A stretch of DNA of 64,000 bases from Sphingobium sp. EP60837 (GTDB lineage Bacteria; Pseudomonadota; Alphaproteobacteria; Sphingomonadales; Sphingomonadaceae), in contig NZ_CP015987.1 of the NCBI RefSeq assembly GCF_001658005.1, positions 1,046,001 to 1,110,000 of the forward strand, written 5' to 3'. The translations under genes and the position numbers were made by a program. Shown here one piece after another: positions 34,614 to 42,070 of the stretch. Numbering within the stretch: position 1 is the stretch's first letter; each line of letters opens with the position of its first letter. Below the pieces are notes generated by a model. The model worked only from the letters and a program-made list of their open reading frames with translations. It made no database searches and was not told the origin of the DNA.

Positions 34614-35672
34614 ATGGAATTCGCATTTACCGACGAACAACAGATGATTGCGGAGACGGCGCGGGCCTTCTTCGTTGAAAACGCCACAAGTGAACGCACG
34701 CGCAAGGCGATGGCCGACGACGGCATCGACCGTGTGTTGTGGAGCGACTTTTGTCAGGAACTGGGCCTGTCCGGCATCGGCCTTCCGGAAAGTGCGGGGG
34801 GTGCGGGCCTGGGAATGGTGGAGCTGGCGATCATCGCGGAAGCTGCGGGGGCTCAAGTCGCCGCTTTTCCGATGCTGGGCAGTTTGGTGCAGGCGGGACA
34901 GGCGATCGCGGCAGGCGGAACCGATGCTCAACGGGCCGAGTGGCTGCCGCAAATCATCTCCGGCGATGTGATAAGCGGCTATTTCCCTGACGCCGCCATG
35001 CAATCGCAGGCGGATAGGCTGACTGGCGGATCGCGCTTCGTCACCCATGGGGTCGGCGCTGACGTCTTCGTCGTCACCGATACGCAACAGGTCTGGATCG
35101 TCCGCGCCGATGCGCCGGGCGTCAGCATCGATACCCAAACGAGCATGGATCAAACGCGTCCCTTTGCCCATGTGCAGCTGGGCGATGCGCCGGGCGAGCG
35201 GCTTCCCGACGCGGCTGCCGCGCTGGCCGCTGCTCATCGCGCAGCCTTCATCGCGGTGGCGGCGGAGGCATTGGGCGGTGCGCAGGCATGCCTGGACCGC
35301 ACCGTCGCCTATTCGAAGGAGCGCATCCAGTTTGGCCGCCCTATTGGCTCCTTCCAAGCCTATAAGCATCGGCTCGCAGATATGATGGTGGAGATCGAGC
35401 AGGCGCGCTCTGCCGTCTATTGGGCCGCCTGTGCGGTCGATGAAGGCTCGGAGGAGGCCTCTATGGCTGTCCACGCTGCAAAGTCCTTCGCTACCGATAC
35501 CTTCTTCCGTTGCGCTGGGGACATGATCCAGCTGCATGGCGGCATCGGCTTTACGTGGGAGCATGACGCGCATCTCTTCTTCAAGCGCGCCCGCTCGCTT
35601 CAGACGATGCTGGGCAGCGGCAGCTGGCACCGCGAAAAAATCGCCACGATGATCCTGGGAGAAGCAGCATGA
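34614..35672 (+). CDS. Acyl-CoA dehydrogenase, short subunit-like
   Basis: 352 aa from the ATG at 34614 (a TTG at 34599 would add five residues). ACAD fold: N-terminal MEFAFTDEQQMIAETAR, middle domain, and C-terminal FGRPIGSFQAYKHRLADMMVEIE plus IQLHGGIGFTWEHDAHLFFKRA. Short ACADs with this ending often pair with a second ACAD to form heterotetramers, as in the steroid side-chain enzymes of actinobacteria. The next gene is such a partner, joined by an ATGA overlap. It would introduce a double bond next to the CoA thioester. Transcription probably starts after operator site 2. Confidence 0.88.
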   Translation: MEFAFTDEQQMIAETARAFFVENATSERTRKAMADDGIDRVLWSDFCQELGLSGIGLPESAGGAGLGMVELAIIAEAAGAQVAAFPMLGSLVQAGQAIAAGGTDAQRAEWLPQIISGDVISGYFPDAAMQSQADRLTGGSRFVTHGVGADVFVVTDTQQVWIVRADAPGVSIDTQTSMDQTRPFAHVQLGDAPGERLPDAAAALAAAHRAAFIAVAAEALGGAQACLDRTVAYSKERIQFGRPIGSFQAYKHRLADMMVEIEQARSAVYWAACAVDEGSEEASMAVHAAKSFATDTFFRCAGDMIQLHGGIGFTWEHDAHLFFKRARSLQTMLGSGSWHREKIATMILGEAA

Positions 35673-36847
35673 AACTTGGATTTTCCCTGGAAGAGGAACT
35701 GTTTCGCCAGGAATGCGCCGATTGGCTGAATGGCCAGATGGCGGGCGAATTCCGCGACATCAAGGGCGTTACCAAACTGACGGGAAGCCCCGAGCGGCGC
35801 AAGGAGTGGGAGCAGCAGCTTGCCGCCCATCGCTGGTCCTGCATCGGTTGGCCGAAGGAATGGGGCGGCCGCGACGCCACCTTGGCTCAGCAGGTGATAT
35901 TCGCTGAGGAATATGCCCGCGCGGGAGTGCCGGGGCGGGTCAATCATATCGGTATCGAGCTTGCCGGGCCGACCATTTTGACCTTCGGCACGCAGGAGCA
36001 GAAGCAGCGTTTCCTGCCCGGCATCGCGGCGGGTAAGACGATTTTCTGCCAGGGCTTTTCCGAACCCAATGCCGGATCCGATCTCGCCAGCGTCCGCACC
36101 AAGGCGCGGCTGGAGGGTGATGAATGGGTGGTCAATGGGCAGAAGATTTGGACCAGCCTAGCCCATATTTCCGACTGGATTTTCGTTGTCACCCGTAGCG
36201 AGGAAGGGTCGCAGGGGCCCAAGGGTTTGACCTTCCTCATGATGCCCATCAATCAGCCGGGTATCGAGATCAGGGGCATCCGCCAGATCAATGGCGATGC
36301 GGAGTTCAACGAAACATTCTTTACCGATGCGCGCTGCCCGGCGGACAGCCTGATCGGGGCGGCGGGGGATGGCTGGCGCATTGCCATGGGCTTGCTGGCA
36401 TTCGAACGCGGCGTATCGACGCTGGGCCAGCAGATGGGCTTCCGCAATGAACTGGACGAGATCATCGCCGCGGCCAAGGCCAATGGCGCGGCCAACGATC
36501 CGCTGATCCGTCAGCGGCTCGCCAAGGCGGAGGTCGGGTTGCATCTAATGCGTTATGGCGCGCTGCGGATGCTCTCGCAGACCGATCATTCGAAGATCGA
36601 CGGAGCGGCGCTTACCTATAAGATCCAATGGGCGAGCTGGCGACGCAATCTGGGCGAATTGGCGATGGACGTGCTGGGGCAGAGTGGCGAAATCAGCGAC
36701 CATGCGGACTATGAATGGGATAGCTTGCCCAATCTGTTCCTCTTCTCGCGTTCCGACACCATCTACGGCGGCACCAACCAGATTCAACGCAACCTGATCG
36801 CGGAGCGCGGGCTCGGACTGCCGCGCGAGCCGCGCGGGACAGCCTGA
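35669..36847 (+). CDS. Acyl-CoA dehydrogenase, partner subunit with relocated Glu
   Basis: 392 aa, start overlapping the upstream ACAD stop (ATGA). ACAD signatures: FCQGFSEPNAGSDLASVRTKA for FAD/substrate contacts, and IYGGTNQIQRNLIAERGLGLPRE at the end. The usual catalytic Glu of the IYEGT motif is Gly367 here, and a Glu lies instead at position 246 in LLAFERGVS, the alternative site used by isovaleryl-CoA and several steroid ACADs. This supports an alpha/beta heterotetramer acting on a bulky or branched acyl-CoA. The hotdog gene starts on the very next base. Confidence 0.88.
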   Translation: MKLGFSLEEELFRQECADWLNGQMAGEFRDIKGVTKLTGSPERRKEWEQQLAAHRWSCIGWPKEWGGRDATLAQQVIFAEEYARAGVPGRVNHIGIELAGPTILTFGTQEQKQRFLPGIAAGKTIFCQGFSEPNAGSDLASVRTKARLEGDEWVVNGQKIWTSLAHISDWIFVVTRSEEGSQGPKGLTFLMMPINQPGIEIRGIRQINGDAEFNETFFTDARCPADSLIGAAGDGWRIAMGLLAFERGVSTLGQQMGFRNELDEIIAAAKANGAANDPLIRQRLAKAEVGLHLMRYGALRMLSQTDHSKIDGAALTYKIQWASWRRNLGELAMDVLGQSGEISDHADYEWDSLPNLFLFSRSDTIYGGTNQIQRNLIAERGLGLPREPRGTA

Positions 36848-37276
36848 GTGGACCAGGAGGATGATGCCTTCGAGCGGCTCAAGAACCTGCCGCCGCGCGG
36901 GCATCATGCGCTGCTGGGCATCTATACGATCGACAATGGGCCCGATTGGGCTGAGCTTGCCTGTCCGTTCGCGCCCGGCTTCCTGATGGACGCAGAGGCG
37001 GGACTGGTATCGTCCGGTCCCATCATCTCGCTGGTCGATGCCGCAGCGGGCGCGGCGATCATCGCGCGGACGCGGCAGTGGCGAGGCATGGCGACGCTGG
37101 ACCTGCATATCGATTATCTGCGGCTCGCCCGGGCGGGCCACACCATCCATGCCCGGGCGCGCTGCCACCATATCACGCGCAAGGTCGCCTTCACCCGCTG
37201 CGATGTCCACGATGGCGATCCGGCCAGCCCGATCGCTGCCGCCACCGCCAGCTTTTTCTTCACGGAAGAGCTATGA
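36848..37276 (+). CDS. Hotdog-fold thioesterase-like protein (PaaI type) A
   Basis: 142 aa with a GTG start on the base after the ACAD stop. Hotdog fold: FLMDAEAGLVSSGPIISLVDAAAGAAI forms the central helix, then MATLDLHIDYLRLARAGHTIHARARC. PaaI-type enzymes hydrolyse acyl-CoA thioesters; in catabolic clusters paired hotdog proteins may also act as enoyl-CoA hydratases. The stop overlaps the start of the second hotdog gene (ATGA). A heteromer with that partner is likely. Confidence 0.8.
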   Translation: MDQEDDAFERLKNLPPRGHHALLGIYTIDNGPDWAELACPFAPGFLMDAEAGLVSSGPIISLVDAAAGAAIIARTRQWRGMATLDLHIDYLRLARAGHTIHARARCHHITRKVAFTRCDVHDGDPASPIAAATASFFFTEEL

Positions 37277-37644
37277 TCGCGCGCACGCCCTATGCGCAGA
37301 TGCTCGGCATCCGGAGCGTGGCTACGGACGATGGCGCTGTGACGCTGATGATGCCGGCCACGCCTTCGCTCGAAGGCCGCACCGGCTTTCTCTATGGCGG
37401 CGTCATCGCCAGTCTGTTGGAGCTGGCCTGCCTGGAGGCTGTCGCACAAGAGCGCCGGGAGCCCTGGCCCAAGCCGATCAACATGTCCTTCGACTTCCTG
37501 CGGGGCGGGCTGATGATCGACAGCTATGCGCAGGCGCGGCTCGTGCGTGTGGGTCGCAGGGTCGTGAATGCGGATGCAATATGCTGGCAGGGGGATCGCG
37601 ACAAGCCGATCGCCACCGGGAGGATGCACCTGCTGCTGGATTGA
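37273..37644 (+). CDS. Hotdog-fold thioesterase-like protein (PaaI type) B
   Basis: 123 aa from the ATG at 37273, overlapping the stop of hotdog gene A; the open frame upstream to 37078 lies inside that gene and is not used. Signature FLYGGVIASLLELACLEAV for the central helix, then INMSFDFLRGGLMIDSYAQARLVRVGRRVVNADAICW. Short, single hotdog domain. Function as for its partner: thioesterase or hydratase acting on the unsaturated acyl-CoA made by the ACAD pair. Exact chemistry is not readable. Confidence 0.8.
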   Translation: MIARTPYAQMLGIRSVATDDGAVTLMMPATPSLEGRTGFLYGGVIASLLELACLEAVAQERREPWPKPINMSFDFLRGGLMIDSYAQARLVRVGRRVVNADAICWQGDRDKPIATGRMHLLLD

Positions 37645-37663
37645 AGAACGGGAGGGGAGGAGG

Positions 37664-38491
37664 ATGAAGCTGTTGGACGGCCGCGTGGCCATCATCACCG
37701 GGGCGAGCCGTGGCATTGGCGCTGCCATCGCCCGCCGCTTCGCCGCCGAGGGAGCAAAGGTCGCGATCGTCGCGCGCACCCTGGAGCCGGGCAGGGGCGA
37801 GCTGACCGGCTCGCTCGCCGAAACGGCAGCGCAAATCAGGGCCGCTGGCGGCGAGTGCCTGCCGATCCAGGCCAATCTGGCTGATCCCATTGATCGGGCG
37901 CGGATCGTGCCTGCTGCGGTGGAGCATTTCGGCAGGCTCGACATCCTTGTCAACAATGCCGCCTGGTCGCGCTTCGTAGCGATCTGGGAGGCACAGCCAA
38001 AGCATTTCCACCTTGCCTTTCAGATGAACCTGCATGCGCCGCAGGAACTGTCCCGGCAGGCGCTGCCGCATCTCCGTGCGCAGGGAGAGGGATGGATCCT
38101 CAATATTTCCAGCGCCACGGCGGACCTGCCGCCACCGGCGCCTTACGATGAGGATGATCGCTATATCCGCTTCAATCGGGATGGCCATGCGACGCTGTAT
38201 GGTACGACCAAGGCGGCGCTCGACCGCCTGACCGCTGGCTGGGCAGTGGAGCTGTCGCAAGAGAATATCGCGGTGAATTCCCTCGCGCCCGTCGGCGCGG
38301 TTGCCAGCGAAGGCGCGCTGGCGGTCGGTGGATGGGACGAGCGCGACCATATCGAGCCGGTGGATGCAATGGCGGAAGCGGCGCTTCAACTCTGCCACCG
38401 GCCGGCGAGCGAACTCAGCGGCAATGTCGTGCGCAGCCTGCCGTTGCTGGACCGGTTGCATGTGCCTGTGCGGACGCTGGACGGGCGATAG
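37664..38491 (+). CDS. SDR family oxidoreductase
   Basis: 275 aa from the ATG at 37664 behind a strong GGGAGGAGG. SDR motifs: TGASRGIGAAIA, VNNAAW, catalytic Ser in LNISSATAD, and YGTTK with Tyr and Lys. An insert around residues 150-175 (PPPAPYDEDDRYIRFNRDG) before the Tyr is longer than usual, and the C-terminus lacks the common 'G...DGG' ending. Probably the 3-hydroxyacyl or related dehydrogenase step after the hotdog proteins. Last gene of the ACAD operon; the YihY gene begins 74 bp later. Confidence 0.85.
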   Translation: MKLLDGRVAIITGASRGIGAAIARRFAAEGAKVAIVARTLEPGRGELTGSLAETAAQIRAAGGECLPIQANLADPIDRARIVPAAVEHFGRLDILVNNAAWSRFVAIWEAQPKHFHLAFQMNLHAPQELSRQALPHLRAQGEGWILNISSATADLPPPAPYDEDDRYIRFNRDGHATLYGTTKAALDRLTAGWAVELSQENIAVNSLAPVGAVASEGALAVGGWDERDHIEPVDAMAEAALQLCHRPASELSGNVVRSLPLLDRLHVPVRTLDGR

Positions 38492-38565
38492 TCGCAAAGA
38501 CAGCTGCGGCGCGGGATCAGTCCGGCCTCTCAAATGTTTGCTCCCCGACAGAGAAGGGAGTGAAC

Positions 38566-39525
38566 ATGCCAGCACAGGAAAGCGGCCGGGGCAGGACGGC
38601 GCAAAGCCCGCGGGAGATGCCGCGCAAGGCTTGGCGCGACATCCTGCTCCGCACCTGGAATGAAAGCAGCACCGACAATGTCGGGCTGATTTCAGCCGGT
38701 GTGGCCTTTTACGGCTTTCTGGCCTTCGTTCCGACCTTGGCGGCGCTGGTGCTGTGCTATGGCCTGTTTGCCGATCCTTCGACCATTGCCGACCATCTCC
38801 GATCGTTGTTCAGGCTGCTGCCAGAAGAAGCCGCGCGTCTGATCGGCGAGCAACTATTGTCAGTGACCAATAGCGGTGCGGGCAAGAAGGGCTTCGGCCT
38901 GGTCGCCTCGCTCGCTTTGTCCATCTATGGTGCGATGAACGGGGCGAGCGCGATCGTGACGGCGGTGAACATCGCCTATGATGAGGAAGAGAGCCGCAGC
39001 TTCATCAAGCTGACGGGGCTCGCCTGTCTGATAACGATCGGCTTGTTGATTGCAGGCGTGGTCGCCATTTTCGCGATCGCGGCGCTGGCATTTCTGGAAC
39101 AGCTGCTGCCCGGTGCACCTGACATCATTATAGTGGCGATCCGCGTCGGGTTCTGGCTGTTCGCTGCGCTTGCCGCGAGCATGATACTGAGCATGATCTA
39201 CCGCTATGCGCCCGACCGGCATCATGCGCAGTGGCGTTGGCTGACGCCCGGATCGGTGGTGGCGACGATCGGGTGGCTGGCGGTCAGCCTGGGCTTTGGC
39301 ATTTATGCATCGAACTTCGGTAATTATGGCGCGACCTATGGTGCGCTTAGCGCCGTGGTCGTGACGCTGATGTGGCTTTATCTGTCCGCTTATATCCTGA
39401 TCCTGGGAGCCGAGCTGAACAGCGAGATCGAACATCAGACGGCTGAGGATACGACGGTCGGCCATCCCAAACCGATGGGCGAGCGCGAAGCCTATGTCGC
39501 AGATACGGTTGGGAAAGTGCCCTGA
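38566..39525 (+). CDS. YihY/BrkB-family inner membrane protein
   Basis: 319 aa from the ATG at 38566 after AAGGGAG. About six membrane helices: LISAGVAFYGFLAFVPTLAALVL at the start (family signature), then helices near 125, 165, 205, 235 and 275. The C-terminal motif YLSAYILILGAELNSEIEHQT is typical of the family. Once annotated as ribonuclease BN, these proteins have no settled function; envelope or stress roles are suspected. The cytoplasmic C-terminus is short. Not obviously part of the catabolic pathway. Confidence 0.9.
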   Translation: MPAQESGRGRTAQSPREMPRKAWRDILLRTWNESSTDNVGLISAGVAFYGFLAFVPTLAALVLCYGLFADPSTIADHLRSLFRLLPEEAARLIGEQLLSVTNSGAGKKGFGLVASLALSIYGAMNGASAIVTAVNIAYDEEESRSFIKLTGLACLITIGLLIAGVVAIFAIAALAFLEQLLPGAPDIIIVAIRVGFWLFAALAASMILSMIYRYAPDRHHAQWRWLTPGSVVATIGWLAVSLGFGIYASNFGNYGATYGALSAVVVTLMWLYLSAYILILGAELNSEIEHQTAEDTTVGHPKPMGEREAYVADTVGKVP

Positions 39526-39617
39526 GCGCCAATGATTGCACGCTTTCAGGCAACTTTTTCGCTCCTCACGACTTAGCCTGATCATCAACTGCCAAGCGTT
39601 TAGCAAGGGAGACTTTC

Positions 39618-39950
39618 ATGGCGCGGACTCGTGAACAGCGTGGCGAGCAGGAAACCAAAGCGGCGGTCGCCAAGGTGAAGAAGACGGGAAAGCCCACTGG
39701 CGGCGCGCGCGGGGGTATCACCGCGCCTGTGACGCCCTCTCCCGAGCTGGCCGACATCATCGGCGACAAGAAGATCCCGCGCAGCGAAGTGGTCAAGAAG
39801 ATCTGGGCCTATATCAAGGCCAATGACCTTCAAAATCCCAAGGATAAGCGTGAGATACTGGCCGACGACAAGCTGGAGAAAATCTTCGGCGGCAAGAAGG
39901 CCAGCATGTTCGAGATGAACAAGCATCTGGCCAAGCATCTGCAGGCCTGA
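39618..39950 (+). CDS. SWIB/MDM2-domain protein
   Basis: 110 aa. A basic N-terminal tail (MARTREQRGEQETKAAVAKVKKTGK) leads into one SWIB domain: SPELADIIGDKKIPRSEVVKKIWAYIKANDLQNPKDKREILADDKLEKIFG, ending MFEMNKHLAKHL. SWIB domains are best known from eukaryotic chromatin remodelling; free-standing forms occur in Chlamydia and in various proteobacteria, where the role is unknown. The Lys-rich tail suggests nucleic-acid binding. AAGGGAG precedes the ATG. A bidirectional terminator follows. Confidence 0.88.
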   Translation: MARTREQRGEQETKAAVAKVKKTGKPTGGARGGITAPVTPSPELADIIGDKKIPRSEVVKKIWAYIKANDLQNPKDKREILADDKLEKIFGGKKASMFEMNKHLAKHLQA

Positions 39951-40010
39951 CGCGATCAGGACGCTTCAAACGTCAGATCCGAGTTCAACTCGCTGTAACG
40001 GACAAACAGA

Positions 40011-40046
40011 AAAGGCCTCCTTCCCGGTTGAGGGGAGGAGGCCTTT
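40011..40046. terminator. Bidirectional terminator
   Basis: A 15-bp stem, AAAGGCCTCCTTCCC at 40011-40025 with GGGGAGGAGGCCTTT at 40032-40046 (one G-T pair), and a 6-nt loop. It lies between the converging SWIB and SDR genes, with A and T tracts at the base on each side. Confidence 0.85.
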
Positions 40047-40082
40047 GAACAAGCTGGTCCTCAAAGAGCGACCAGCCTATGA

Positions 40083-40859
40083 TCAGGCGCGCATCAGCGA
40101 ACCGCCGTTCACGTCAATGATCGAGCCGCTGATCCAGCGGCCGTCATCGGAAAGCAGCAGCGCCACCACTGCGGCATGATCTTCGGACTCGCCCAGCCGG
40201 GTGTGGGGCGTCTTTGCCATATAGTAGTTCGCCCATTTTTCCGCTTCAGGGCCGTTGGCTTCCATCTGCTTCTTCATTTCCCCGGTAACGGTAAAGCCCG
40301 GTGCAAGAACGTTGGCCGTCAGCCCTTCCTTGCCCCAGCGCGACGCAACGTGACGCATCAGGGCGTTCACCCCCGCCTTTGTCATCGCATAGGAGGGGCG
40401 GGTAGGCTCAGCGCCATGGGCGGCTCCGGAACTGGTATAAACGATCGCCGATTCCTTGTTCTTCAGCAGATGCGGCAGAACGGCGCGCGTGCACAGCAGG
40501 TGCCCGCGCAGGTTGACCGCGACCGTGCGGTCGAACACGGCGAGGTCCAGAGCGAGAGCGTCGGAATCCTCCATGATCACGCGCAGATCGGCAGCGTTGA
40601 TATGCGCGCCGTCCAGACCGCCAAGCTGCTCTACGGCCGCCTGAACGGCGTCATTGACCGACTTCTCGTCCGAAATATCGACATGCACGGCAAAGGCTCC
40701 GTTGCCTGCCGCCTGTGCAGCCGCTTCTGCACCGGCCAGATTGATGTCGGCGGCGCAGACCCGCGCGCCTTCTTCGGCCAGGCGCTTGACTGTCGCCGCG
40801 CCAATGCCGGTGGCGCTGCCGAAAACGATGATGCGGCGGTCCTTCAGTCTGCTGTTCAT
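40083..40859 (-). CDS. SDR family oxidoreductase
   Basis: 258 aa, ATG at 40859. SDR with cofactor motif FGSATGIGAATV, catalytic Ser in YTSSGAAHG, and YAMTK. The NNA motif is HINAAD here. It resembles the SDR at 31364-32122 along its length (TSSGAA, RHVA, LApGf, VNGGSLMRA), so the two appear to be paralogues and this gene may serve the same pathway although it lies outside the operons. It converges on the SWIB gene across a bidirectional terminator and is 31 bp downstream of the cytochrome b stop. Confidence 0.87.
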   Translation of the reverse strand: MNSRLKDRRIIVFGSATGIGAATVKRLAEEGARVCAADINLAGAEAAAQAAGNGAFAVHVDISDEKSVNDAVQAAVEQLGGLDGAHINAADLRVIMEDSDALALDLAVFDRTVAVNLRGHLLCTRAVLPHLLKNKESAIVYTSSGAAHGAEPTRPSYAMTKAGVNALMRHVASRWGKEGLTANVLAPGFTVTGEMKKQMEANGPEAEKWANYYMAKTPHTRLGESEDHAAVVALLLSDDGRWISGSIIDVNGGSLMRA

Positions 40860-40890
40860 TACACTTCTCCGATAATTCTTTACTGTGTGA

Positions 40891-41583
40891 TCAGGCCCGG
40901 CCGAATTGCGCTATCAGCAACCATGTGCCGCCTGCGACCAGCAGGAAGATCACTAGCGCCATCCACGCAGGCGCGAAACGCAAAACCGGCTGTTCGCCAG
41001 TCCATCGCCGCGATCCGCTGATCATCGGGCCGATAAGGTTATCGCGGCGATGGATCAGGTAAAAGAGGATCGCCACGACATGCAGCGCCGTCAGCGTCAG
41101 GATGATGTTGAAGACGAACGCGTGCCATTCCGCCGCGACCCGTCCGGTGTCAAAATCCACCAGATAGGCGAAGGGGCCGGATTCCATGCCGTCGATATCG
41201 ACCGAGAAGAAGCCGAGGCCGACTTGCGTCGCCAGCAGCGCAATCATCGCCAAAACGCTCCAGCCGCCAACCGGATTATGGCCAGGCGCCGGAGCCGCCC
41301 CCCGGTTGAACATATGACCGCGCACGTAGCGGAACAGCGTTACGGGCCCGCCCACGAAATGGGAAAAGCGGGCGGTGCTGCTGCCCGCAACGCCCCAGAT
41401 GAGGCGGAAGAGCAACAGCGTGAAGATGCTGTATCCTGCGAGCCGATGCCAATCAAGCATCCGTTCTTCCGCCGTCCACCAGGCGAGCCCCAACAGGGGC
41501 ACCAATGTCCAGTGGAACAGACGGGTTGGCAGGTCCCAGATGCGCAGGCGCGCAGGCGCGCCGCTCATGTCCGCCTCGGCCAT
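40891..41583 (-). CDS. Cytochrome b (b561/Ni-Fe hydrogenase type) membrane protein
   Basis: 230 aa from the ATG at 41583, which overlaps the stop of the cytochrome c gene. Four to five membrane helices with conserved His residues: LPTRLFHWTLVPLLGLAW, DWHRLAGYSIFTLLLFRLIWG, VGGWSVLAMIALLATQVGLGFF, WHAFVFNIILTLTALHVVAILFY, and a C-terminal LVIFLLVAGGTWLLIAQF. This is the pattern of diheme cytochromes b that exchange electrons between periplasmic cytochromes and quinones. Its position after a periplasmic cytochrome c gene suggests that the two pass electrons from the DUF1592/DUF1552 system to the respiratory chain. Confidence 0.87.
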   Translation of the reverse strand: MAEADMSGAPARLRIWDLPTRLFHWTLVPLLGLAWWTAEERMLDWHRLAGYSIFTLLLFRLIWGVAGSSTARFSHFVGGPVTLFRYVRGHMFNRGAAPAPGHNPVGGWSVLAMIALLATQVGLGFFSVDIDGMESGPFAYLVDFDTGRVAAEWHAFVFNIILTLTALHVVAILFYLIHRRDNLIGPMISGSRRWTGEQPVLRFAPAWMALVIFLLVAGGTWLLIAQFGRA

Positions 41584-42044
41584 CAAAGCTCCGCGCGGAA
41601 ACGGTCGTGACAGCTTTTGCAGGTGCCGCCCAGCGTGTTGCGCGCTGCGCTGAGGCCGGCGGCATTACCGCTCGCGGCAGCCGCATCCAGCGCCCGGGCG
41701 GCGGTGATCATGTCGCCCTGAAGCTTCACGAAGGCGGCATTGTCCTTCCAGATTTCAGGCTTGGCGCGGGTCTTAAGGCCGGCCTCCGGGCCGCTGCCCT
41801 TGGGGAAATATTTGGGCAGCAGTGCGGCGCGTGCGGCGATGTCGCGCGCCAGCGGCTTGACGCTGTTCATGTCGGGCGCGCCCGACTTCAACTCGTCATT
41901 GATGCTTTTGAATGCTCCGCCGATCTCCTTGTAGCTCGCCTGGCGGGCCTTGATCGCGTTGGTGACTGCAGGCGCCGCAGCATAGGCGGCGTAGCTGGCC
42001 AGCATGCCAAACGCCAGGAAAGCTGCGGAATAGGATCGCTTCAT
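41583..42044 (-). CDS. Class II cytochrome c (cytochrome c-prime type)
   Basis: 153 aa from the ATG at 42044 (GAGG six bases upstream); earlier in-frame starts reach 42068. The signal peptide ends at about AAYAAAP. A four-helix cytochrome c' fold is suggested by helices with IKARQASYKEIGGAFKSINDELK and PEIWKDNAAFVKLQGDMITAARAL, and the single heme site CKSCHDRFR lies at the very C-terminus, as usual for the class. Periplasmic electron carrier. It is 27 bp after the DUF1552 gene and overlaps the cytochrome b start, so it belongs to that operon. Confidence 0.9.
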   Translation of the reverse strand: MKRSYSAAFLAFGMLASYAAYAAAPAVTNAIKARQASYKEIGGAFKSINDELKSGAPDMNSVKPLARDIAARAALLPKYFPKGSGPEAGLKTRAKPEIWKDNAAFVKLQGDMITAARALDAAAASGNAAGLSAARNTLGGTCKSCHDRFRAEL

Positions 42045-42070
42045 CTTTTGCCTCATTGTTGCTGTCATCG

